Source of the DNA: Leptolinea tardivitalis
GTDB taxonomy: Bacteria; Chloroflexota; Anaerolineae; Anaerolineales; Anaerolineaceae
Assembly (NCBI RefSeq): GCF_001050275.1
Contig: NZ_BBYA01000008.1
Location: forward strand, 62,001-126,000
DNA length: 64,000 nucleotides
Direction: 5' to 3'
Shown: piece after piece, positions 32,451 to 39,598 of the stretch
How the letters are laid out: each line of letters starts with the position of its first letter
Numbering within the stretch: the first letter of the stretch is position 1
Program-made: the position numbers and the translations under genes
The notes under the pieces: model-generated
The model's database searches: none
The model's input: only the letters and a program-made list of their open reading frames with translations
Told to the model about the DNA's origin: nothing

Positions 32451-33003
32451 AGGAGTTTTCTTTCTTATCCATCAACAATAGATCACGTAATTTATTTAAT
32501 GCCCGTAGCTGCAATGCCCGGACAGCTCCAACAGGTTTTTTTATTACGGCAGATATTTCTTCATGATTCCAACCTTCAAGAAATCTTAGGCTTACAACCA
32601 GTCGTTGATCTGGTGTCAGAGATTTCAATGCCAGATGTATCTGATGTTTCTGCAGCAATGCATCTGTCTGATTTTCAGGATGCATCCTGTCATCATCGGG
32701 TAAAGAATCATGTAGTTCTAGAGATAAAGGTGCCTGTTTTCGATATGCATCTGTGATCAGGTTGTGCGCAATTCGAAAAAGATAGGCCTGAAGATGATCT
32801 TTAGGTCCTTGTCCTGCCTGAAGAGATTTTAAGAATCGAGAAAAAGTCTCGGCGACACAATCTTCAGCCATAGTATCATCACCAAGCAAACGCATGGCAT
32901 AGCGATATAGCAAGGGGCTGTATCGGTCATAGATCATACCCAACACGGACAAATCGTACGATTTTGCTCCGTTTATGAGACTTTGTTCATCAGGATAGTT
33001 CAT
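32437..33003 (-). CDS. ECF RNA polymerase sigma factor
   Basis: 188 residues with sigma region 2 (YDRYSPLLYRYAMRLLGDDTMAEDCVAETF, then AYLFRIAHNLITDAYRK) and region 4 (LTPDQRLVVSLRFLEGWNHEEISAVIKKPVGAVRALQLRALNKLR). It directs RNA polymerase to envelope or stress promoters and is presumably held by the co-encoded DUF5667 protein. CATAAT (33013-33018, minus strand) lies 9 bases before the ATG, so the leader is very short. Confidence 0.94.
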   Translation of the reverse strand: MNYPDEQSLINGAKSYDLSVLGMIYDRYSPLLYRYAMRLLGDDTMAEDCVAETFSRFLKSLQAGQGPKDHLQAYLFRIAHNLITDAYRKQAPLSLELHDSLPDDDRMHPENQTDALLQKHQIHLALKSLTPDQRLVVSLRFLEGWNHEEISAVIKKPVGAVRALQLRALNKLRDLLLMDKKENSYGSR

Positions 33004-33064
33004 TGCTTGTTAATTATGACGGATAAACATGAAATTTGTTATGCATACGGTTGAGGCTGGTTAA

Positions 33065-33097
33065 TAAAAAAAGGGCCAGTAATAAAAGTACTGACCC
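33065..33097 (-). terminator. Intrinsic terminator of the 33104-33745 gene
   Basis: Reading minus, GGGTCAGTA (33089-33097) pairs with TACTGGCCC (33073-33081) with one mismatch, then seven or more T follow (33065-33072). Confidence 0.8.
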
Positions 33098-33103
33098 ACT
33101 AAA

Positions 33104-33745
33104 TCATTTTATCTTGTTCAATTCAGTTTGAAGTTGATTTTTTATTGTAGAAAACTCTACACCTCTTGATGTCAGGTAATCTTTGATGACGAGTGAACGT
33201 TCAGGCAATTCCGCTTCAATGATCTTCTCGATTTTTTCTTTCGGAATTCCCCAGTCCAATAATTCTTGAAAAGTTGTTTTTCCCGTTATTGTCCGATTGG
33301 ATGAGGATTGATCAGCTGGCACAAGTTGTGTTGTTTCGTCTATGGTTGAGGTGGCGGTTTCCTCTGACGATGAAATTGGATTGGAATTGTCCTCTTTCGT
33401 TGTTGGGACAGCCGGATTGTTTTTCTGTCCTAACCAGGTTTTTAGTGCCGTTGTATCAAATGACTCACTTTCAAGGTCTTTTATTGCTGTGGTTGGTGGC
33501 GTATTTGATGGAAGGCCAAAATTTTGAAGAATTTCCTCCATTGGTACGTTAAAAGTTGTAGAGATCTGTTCAAGGGTCATCCAACCTTTTATCGAATTTA
33601 CATCTCCTGCAATTGGTTGGATGGCTTCACCATTTGCGGATACTTTACCGGAAATTGACCAGATTCCTGCAGCCTGAAATCCAAGTATCGAGCCGAAAAA
33701 AACAATAACAACCAGCACACCGAAGAGAATTGGATTGATGCGCAT
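33104..33745 (-). CDS. Membrane-anchored protein with two short helical repeats, partner of the NapH-like gene
   Basis: 213 residues: an uncleaved signal or anchor helix (PILFGVLVVIVFFGSILGF), then two copies of a ~35-residue motif. The first reads IKGWMTLEQISTTFNVPMEEIL, the second ITGKTTFQELLDWGIPKEKIEKII, with a Ser/Thr/Glu linker between. This motif often occurs beside or inside NapH-type 4Fe-4S membrane proteins; its role is not known to me. It lies 9 bases after the ferredoxin membrane protein and probably forms a complex with it. Confidence 0.78.
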   Translation of the reverse strand: MRINPILFGVLVVIVFFGSILGFQAAGIWSISGKVSANGEAIQPIAGDVNSIKGWMTLEQISTTFNVPMEEILQNFGLPSNTPPTTAIKDLESESFDTTALKTWLGQKNNPAVPTTKEDNSNPISSSEETATSTIDETTQLVPADQSSSNRTITGKTTFQELLDWGIPKEKIEKIIEAELPERSLVIKDYLTSRGVEFSTIKNQLQTELNKIK

Positions 33746-33754
33746 TTTTTCTCC

Positions 33755-34672
33755 TTATTTTCCCGTAAAAGGTGATCCAATTTTGACTACCAGTGCACCT
33801 TCGCTTGGACAGGCTCCCACACATTCAAGGCAACCAATACAATCTGCGTTTTTGATCGTATTAGCGGAATGAATCTCCAATCCCATCGGGCAGGTTTTTG
33901 TACAAATTTTGCAGGAGGTGCACGTATTTCTGTCACGCATCAGGTATGTTGGGCTGATTTTGGCTACGATTCCGCTAACAGCACCAAGTGGACAGGCATA
34001 ACGGCACCAGGGGCGGTCTATGAAAAATGATGAAATGACAATGATGGTCAAGATTACGACCCCGGGTGTGAAAGAGAACTCGGCAATATTTAACAATGCA
34101 GCCCATGGATCGTAATCTCGAAAAACCATGGTTCCAAAATAAGCAGAACCACCGATCGCCCATACCAGAACCAGATACTTTATGTATCGTAATATCCGGT
34201 CAATTGTGGAAAATCGGGCACCTAGCATATTGATTCTTAACATGGTGCGATTTAGAGCGGGGAAAACTTTCCTCATTAAATTCCGGAAATTACTGATTAA
34301 GTCTTGAATAAACCCAAATGGGCATATCCATCCACAAAAGGATGACCTGAGCAAAAATGCGGATAAAAGTACTGCAATCAGCAATACAACATTTGAAAGG
34401 TGTGTATGAGATACAAATGTGCCACCTTCTGCCATAAATTTATAAAGCGTTTCTAGTCCGCCAAAAGGACAAAACGCCTCAGGAGATGCCGTAATTGCAG
34501 GTCCATTTTCTCCAACAACCACGTGTTGAATAGCCAGAAATCCAATAAATCCCAATACAGCTACCTGAACAGAGCGTCGTATTATCTGATGCCAAATGAC
34601 TTTCTTTTTTCCAAAAACATGGATTTTCTTTCGGTCAGTCTGGGCAGACATTTGTGAATTTTGGTAAGACAT
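33755..34672 (-). CDS. NapH/NosR-like 4Fe-4S membrane protein
   Basis: About 305 residues from ATG 34672 (GAGGTGA site). Four to five transmembrane helices carry the two CxxxCP motifs characteristic of NapH (CGWICPFG and CRYACPLG). They are followed by two [4Fe-4S] motifs near the C-terminus (CTSCKICTKTCPMG and CIGCLECVGACPSEG). Such proteins pass quinol electrons across the membrane to periplasmic or flavin-binding partners. No nap or nos gene is nearby, so the partner is unknown. Confidence 0.9.
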   Translation of the reverse strand: MSYQNSQMSAQTDRKKIHVFGKKKVIWHQIIRRSVQVAVLGFIGFLAIQHVVVGENGPAITASPEAFCPFGGLETLYKFMAEGGTFVSHTHLSNVVLLIAVLLSAFLLRSSFCGWICPFGFIQDLISNFRNLMRKVFPALNRTMLRINMLGARFSTIDRILRYIKYLVLVWAIGGSAYFGTMVFRDYDPWAALLNIAEFSFTPGVVILTIIVISSFFIDRPWCRYACPLGAVSGIVAKISPTYLMRDRNTCTSCKICTKTCPMGLEIHSANTIKNADCIGCLECVGACPSEGALVVKIGSPFTGK

Positions 34673-34855
34673 CCGAATCACCTCTTCGAAAAATGGAAGT
34701 AATCGGATAATAACTGGCAGATATGAATAAATTATGAAGATACGGGCTGGTTATGATTTTTCATGGTTTTTTTATGCAACGTGGTCTGAAATTTTCAACT
34801 CTCGCATTTCAATATAAAAAACCACTTACGGAATCATCGAACATTTTTTGAAGAA

Positions 34856-35080
34856 TTATCGGCCAATCTCACCTGCCGCCTTTTGCAATAAAGAGTATCC
34901 CATATCAATCAAATATTTCACGTGCTTTTCCGATGGGAAATTCCCGGTTTCACTTTGTTCAAGAGCGCGAAGAATTGCGCCCCTGATTCCGCTGGCCCGA
35001 TGCGCCACAACAGAATCGGCGGATATTCGTTCCAATCGGGAAATCAAGAACTGAAGTGTGATAATGAATTCATTATCCAT
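34856..35080 (-). CDS. Small hypothetical helical protein
   Basis: A 74-residue frame from ATG 35080 (MDNEFIITLQFLISRLER ... VKYLIDMGYSLLQKAAGEIG). Composition and amphipathic periodicity look protein-like. I do not recognise a family; a four-helix 'ILRALE' core is visible. It is isolated between two minus- and plus-strand units and has no clear ribosome site. Confidence 0.5.
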   Translation of the reverse strand: MDNEFIITLQFLISRLERISADSVVAHRASGIRGAILRALEQSETGNFPSEKHVKYLIDMGYSLLQKAAGEIGR

Positions 35081-35389
35081 ATCAATATTTAAAATATGTA
35101 CCTGCAAGTATTGAATTTATTTCTATAATTCTATCGAATATTCTGTCATCGATACTCTCGATGTCCAATCGTGGAATCCTGGCATCTGTTTATTAAGTGA
35201 TGCCAGGGAATAGTGTGTTCTCTGAGAATTCATTACAGGAAAATATTCTATGATTGATTTTGGTGATCGGTTAAGACAGGTTAAAATCTTACTAATCTTG
35301 GAATAGATTAATCATATTCACATATTAATGGTTCTAAACGAAGTTGCTTTGTTTATTATTGATCCAAGATAAAGATGAGGAGTTTAATT

Positions 35390-36145
35390 GTGCTGAATAA
35401 TCCAATCCTGAAAGATATTAACGAAACTGAGCACAAAAAAGAATCTATATGGACTCGACTTCCAGATTCTCGATTATTGGTGGAAGCATCTCTTTGGTCG
35501 GCTGATTTTAAGTATTTTGCCAGAGAGATGGAGCGCATCGATCCATATGCTGACATGTACCACATCGATGTAACAGATGGACATTTTGTCCCCGGTTTTC
35601 TTTTCTTTGCCGATCTTGTGGCGGGATTGCGCCCTTTGACGAAAAAGCCATTCCATGTTCACCTGATGACAGATAATCCCATTAACCATGTGGATGATTT
35701 CATAGCAGCCGGTGCAGATCTGGTGACTGTACACATGGAAAATGGTCCGATTGTTCCTGCAGTGTTGAATCTCATCCACCGAAAAGGTGCCGCCAGCGGG
35801 TTGGCGTTGGGGTTGGATGTTCCCATCGAAACCATCAAACCGTATCTTGAATTGACTGACCTGATTCTGATCATGGGGACTCCGATGGGGATTAAAGGTG
35901 TCAAACCATCGCCGTTTGTGTATGAACGGGTCAACCAGACAAAAAAGCTCATCCTTTCCCTTGGTTTACAGAATGTCGTCAAAGTTTTTGCAGATGGCGG
36001 AATTCGTGAGAACACTGTACCAGAATTGCGGGCTTCGGGTGTTGATGGTGTGGTCGCTGGATCATTGGCATTCAAATCAAATAATCTGGATGAGACTTTT
36101 CGCTGGTTTCATTCGATGGAAACAAATCCCGGGCGATTGACCTAG
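35390..36145 (+). CDS. Ribulose-phosphate 3-epimerase-family protein (AlsE/Rpe-like)
   Basis: A TIM-barrel sugar-phosphate epimerase of ~251 residues. Metal and catalytic landmarks are YHIDVTDGHFVPG, FHVHLMTDNP, VHMEN and FADGGIRENT; the Rpe NPGFGGQ loop is changed to IMGTPMGIKG. The last change suggests a substrate other than ribulose 5-phosphate, for example a hexulose 6-phosphate. I place the start at GTG 35390 because GAGGAG lies 8 bases before it; the ATG at 35375 is an alternative. The aldolase gene follows 186 bases downstream. Confidence 0.88.
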   Translation: MLNNPILKDINETEHKKESIWTRLPDSRLLVEASLWSADFKYFAREMERIDPYADMYHIDVTDGHFVPGFLFFADLVAGLRPLTKKPFHVHLMTDNPINHVDDFIAAGADLVTVHMENGPIVPAVLNLIHRKGAASGLALGLDVPIETIKPYLELTDLILIMGTPMGIKGVKPSPFVYERVNQTKKLILSLGLQNVVKVFADGGIRENTVPELRASGVDGVVAGSLAFKSNNLDETFRWFHSMETNPGRLT

Positions 36146-36159
36146 CGTTCTTTTCATTT

Positions 36160-36246
36160 GCCTGAATCAGGCAGGAAGGTTTTTGAAGTACTTCCCGTAC
36201 ACTTTTTTTGCTACGTACAGGTTTTCTACTGGCAAACACCTGCCTG
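36160..36246. other. Inverted-repeat region between epimerase and aldolase genes
   Basis: GCCTGA-A-TCAGGC forms a small hairpin (36160-36172). CAGGCAGG (36168-36175) is complementary to CCTGCCTG (36239-36246), enclosing a T-rich region. It may be an attenuator or structured leader before the aldolase gene. Confidence 0.4.
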
Positions 36247-36331
36247 TGGGTTTACTGATAGAATTTGCGAAAATAATCGACGGATTTCGCAATGATTTTT
36301 GACATCATCCTGATTTGAAAAAGGAATGTAC

Positions 36332-37300
36332 ATGAAAAAATTATCGTTAGGTAAGAAACGTGGTTTGGATCAATGCGCCAATGAACGGGCGGTTTTCAAC
36401 ATCCTTGCTCTGGATCACCGTCAGGCGGTAAAAAAGGTTTTTATTGAAAAACCTGATCCATATATGGAAGCCGTATCTTTCAAACGAGATGTCGTACGTA
36501 TCCTGGCGCCATTATCCACGGCTGTGCTTCTTGATCCTTCGATAGGAGCCGGACCTTGCATCGCTGATGGCGCATTACCTGGAAATTGCGGATTGGTGTT
36601 GACCGTAGAAGCCAGCGGGTATGAGGGTCCATCTCATGCCCGAATCAGCCGCCTGCCGCAGGATTGGAATTCAGACCGAATCAAACGGATCGGAGCATCG
36701 GCTGTCAAACTGCTGGTGTATTACAGCCCGAAATCAACCACGGCGTCTGCAATGAAAGACCTTGTGGCAAAAGTAGCCAATGATTGTCAGCAGCTGGATA
36801 TCCCATTATTTTTAGAGATTCTTACCTATTCTGCCAGTGAGAGTGAACCAAAATTACGCCCAGAAGAGCGGATTGACACAGTTGTTCAGGCGGCTGCAGA
36901 TTTGACATCCATCGGCGGTGATATTCTGAAGAGTGAATTTCCGGTTGATGTGAAAGCTCAACCGGATAAAACGAAATGGGAAGAGGCTTGCCGGATGGTC
37001 AGTCAGGCATCAGCCGTCCCCTGGGTGCTTTTAAGTGCGGGTGTTGACTATCCTGTTTTTGCCGAACAGACCGAAGTCGCCTGTAAAGCCGGTGCTAGTG
37101 GTATTCTGGCCGGCCGGGCGATCTGGAAGGAAGCTCTGGAAGTGCCTGCAGATGAGCGAGTTGAATTCCTGAAGACTACTGGTATTCAACGTGTCAGGCA
37201 CTTACAGGAAATCTGCAATACCTGCGGCCGTCCCTATACAGATTTCTACAGCATGGATACCCTGGCAGAAGATTGGTATACCTCTTATCAGGGACTATAA
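36332..37300 (+). CDS. Class I aldolase of the LacD/YihT type (tagatose-1,6-bisphosphate aldolase-like)
   Basis: About 322 residues. The N-terminus FNILALDHRQAVKKV and the segments VKLLVYYSP, LFLEILTY, DILKSEFPVD and ASGILAGRAIWKEA match the LacD/YihT class I aldolase family. The Lys in LLVYY-type or KSEF segments acts as Schiff-base lysine. Substrate may be tagatose 1,6-bisphosphate or sulfofructose 1-phosphate-like; no sulfoquinovose genes are near. Start: ATG 36332, with an AAAGGA site, rather than the ATG at 36326. With the epimerase it probably forms a short ketose-phosphate pathway. Confidence 0.88.
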   Translation: MKKLSLGKKRGLDQCANERAVFNILALDHRQAVKKVFIEKPDPYMEAVSFKRDVVRILAPLSTAVLLDPSIGAGPCIADGALPGNCGLVLTVEASGYEGPSHARISRLPQDWNSDRIKRIGASAVKLLVYYSPKSTTASAMKDLVAKVANDCQQLDIPLFLEILTYSASESEPKLRPEERIDTVVQAAADLTSIGGDILKSEFPVDVKAQPDKTKWEEACRMVSQASAVPWVLLSAGVDYPVFAEQTEVACKAGASGILAGRAIWKEALEVPADERVEFLKTTGIQRVRHLQEICNTCGRPYTDFYSMDTLAEDWYTSYQGL

Positions 37301-37326
37301 ACGCTACTATTGTTGAACAGACCCGT

Positions 37327-37360
37327 AAACCGGCGGTTAAAATCCCGCCGGTTTTCCTTT
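37327..37360. terminator. Bidirectional intrinsic terminator
   Basis: AAACCGGCGG (37327-37336) and CCGCCGGTTT (37345-37354) form a perfect 10-bp stem followed by T-rich sequence, between convergent genes. Confidence 0.9.
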
Positions 37361-37395
37361 AAAGGCAATCATATGTGATCAGCATTCACTACCGA

Positions 37396-38934
37396 TTATT
37401 GATTCTTTGAGTTGATCTTTGAAAGGATATTTAAGTAATTTCGGTAATTATCAATGACATAATACGGCCGGGTGGAGTTATTCCGACGGATGGATTCCAC
37501 GGTAAACGAACCCGAATCAGGAACAATTAAATCTGGATAGGTATATTCCAAAGTTCGTTGATACCAGGGAAACTGGAGGAGGTCTGCGGAAATTACCGTG
37601 ATATCTGGTCGCTGTTTTAGGGCAAAATGGAAATACCAAAGAGCAAACGTCGATTCATCATCACCGGTAAAAACCAGAGAATTTTCAGGAACAGATTGCA
37701 TGACCGCTATCCCAAATGTTTCTGCCCGGGCATCTTTGGAGGCATCCACAGTTGGGATCGTACTAAAAATTTGATATGCAATTGCCAGCAACAGCGCCAG
37801 ATAAATTGCTGGTTGACTCAGCTTTCGATTGGAGGAAAGAATATCCACAATTTCCTGAATACCTCCTGCAATCCAGATGGAAAAAACCATGACCGCGGGA
37901 ATTACGTAAACATAGGAATCAAACGTACCATAGACCAGTGCGAAACAACAACTTGACAGGAAAACCCAGAATAAGGGAATGTTCTTTCGTAGAGAAATTC
38001 TGCCACCGAGTAGAGAGAAAAATCCAACGGCCATTCCAATGGCATTAAATTGATCGATAAACAGACCTGCCAGTCCGCGCAAACGATCAGGAAGATATAA
38101 CAATGTAAAATAACCCTGATAGATCTGACCGGTGATCAACTGAAAGAGAGATGAGAGGGTGGTTGGATTGTTCCAGCTGACCGGCGGATTTTGAATGGCA
38201 CGCAGGGGAAGAATCAGGTAAATCAAGGTTCCAATTAAGATCCCGATCGCACGTAAGAAAGTCCGTCTCTTTGTTCCTGGAACGAATTCTTCTGTTTTCC
38301 AGAACAACAGGGGTATCAGCAATAATGAGGTCAAGTGGTTTCCCAGGGCGAGTCCGCCAACCAGACCACACACAATATCCTGATAACGCCATTGTCTATT
38401 GAAAAACGCAAGGTAAAATATGAGGGCTGTGAGAAGAGTCTGTAGAGCATATACTTCTGTAATCACAGCTTGAGACCAGACCAGATGGGAAAAACCGAAA
38501 AGCAGGGCAGATCCCCAGGAAGCCAGCCGGTTATAAGGTTTGCCATCCAGAATGAGACAGGTCACACGGTAAAGGAAAACGGACGCCGTAATTGCACAAA
38601 CAACCGAAAGCAGATTTGTTCTGAATGCCAGGGTACCTGCAGGTATCCATTGGAATAATTCTGCAAGCAAGAGATAAAGCGGGTATCCGCTGGGGTGGGC
38701 TACTCCATGAGTTGCCGCTGCGGTGATCAGGTCTCCGCCATCTGTTCCACCATTTGCCCAGGTGAGTCCTGGAGCCAGGGTACATCCATAGACGGTTCCT
38801 ATTATCAGAACCATACTGACTTCGTGGAATAGGGCAGTATGAGATGGAGAAATGAATAACGCCAGAGAAGATATTCTCTGGCGTACTTTGATTATAAAAC
38901 TCTGACGTTGGCTGTTACTTCCCGAGCAGGGCAT
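37396..38934 (-). CDS. DUF2723-family multi-pass membrane protein (GT-C-like)
   Basis: 512 residues from ATG 38934. The N-terminal ~170 residues are DUF2723 (GLTWANGGTDGGDLITAAATHGVAHPSGYPLYLLL), which resembles protein O-mannosyltransferase-type GT-C enzymes with an acidic motif in the first external loop. About ten helices follow, then a soluble C-terminal ~120 residues (NSLVFTGDDESTFALWYFHFAL). It probably transfers a lipid-linked sugar outside the membrane. The start overlaps the preceding gene by 20 bases, with an AGGGG site inside that gene. Confidence 0.87.
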   Translation of the reverse strand: MPCSGSNSQRQSFIIKVRQRISSLALFISPSHTALFHEVSMVLIIGTVYGCTLAPGLTWANGGTDGGDLITAAATHGVAHPSGYPLYLLLAELFQWIPAGTLAFRTNLLSVVCAITASVFLYRVTCLILDGKPYNRLASWGSALLFGFSHLVWSQAVITEVYALQTLLTALIFYLAFFNRQWRYQDIVCGLVGGLALGNHLTSLLLIPLLFWKTEEFVPGTKRRTFLRAIGILIGTLIYLILPLRAIQNPPVSWNNPTTLSSLFQLITGQIYQGYFTLLYLPDRLRGLAGLFIDQFNAIGMAVGFFSLLGGRISLRKNIPLFWVFLSSCCFALVYGTFDSYVYVIPAVMVFSIWIAGGIQEIVDILSSNRKLSQPAIYLALLLAIAYQIFSTIPTVDASKDARAETFGIAVMQSVPENSLVFTGDDESTFALWYFHFALKQRPDITVISADLLQFPWYQRTLEYTYPDLIVPDSGSFTVESIRRNNSTRPYYVIDNYRNYLNILSKINSKNQ

Positions 38935-39409
38935 AATGCCCCTCGGCAGAACCTGTTCCACAAATCATAGGGGGATTCTCTCCGGTCACTTCTGTCGGGA
39001 TGGGAGTCCAGGTACTATTTTCTGGATTCCAATAATGGAAGACAGTCGTTTTTGTCACCATATCCGGGGCTTGTGGAACACAGATATGTACCGAGTTCAT
39101 GAGACCATTTGAAATGGTAACCTTGAGCGCCTGATCAAGCAGGAATACCCAACCTTCAGGAGGAAGTCCAATTTTGGTGGATGGATCAGCAATTTTTTCG
39201 ATATTCATGGATCCGCCGGAAGAAGCATCTGCTTGAACGGAGACGGTTCCAGTACCGATATTAACGACTTCAGATAACCCTGCCGAGATATTTTCAGAAA
39301 GGACAGGAACAGTTCCAACACGGGCAGGTGCTGCCCATACTCCAATAGCCGTTACACTTAAGATGACCACAAGGAAAATAGCAACGATTAAGCGAGTCGA
39401 TTTCTTCAT
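38915..39409 (-). CDS. Secreted protein of unknown function
   Basis: 164 residues with a clear signal peptide (MKKSTRLIVAIFLVVILSVTAIGVWAAP). The mature part has no family I recognise. It contains a strand-rich segment TVFHYWNPENSTWTPIPTEVTGENPPMICGTG typical of secreted beta proteins. It is coupled to the DUF2723 gene by overlap, so it may be a partner or substrate of that glycosyltransferase. Confidence 0.72.
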   Translation of the reverse strand: MKKSTRLIVAIFLVVILSVTAIGVWAAPARVGTVPVLSENISAGLSEVVNIGTGTVSVQADASSGGSMNIEKIADPSTKIGLPPEGWVFLLDQALKVTISNGLMNSVHICVPQAPDMVTKTTVFHYWNPENSTWTPIPTEVTGENPPMICGTGSAEGHYALLGK

Positions 39410-39598
39410 CCGTTTTACTCCTGATCAAATCATATTAATCAATGTCTATTTATATCAATAATGATCACATAAACCAAGGACGATGAATTCGGATTTTGTT
39501 CGGATTTCGGTGGTGGATTTTTAAATAGAAAATTCGGCTGCGTTTCTTCAAATGATACAATACGAAAACAAATTTTTTCCCCTTTCCCTTAATTCATA

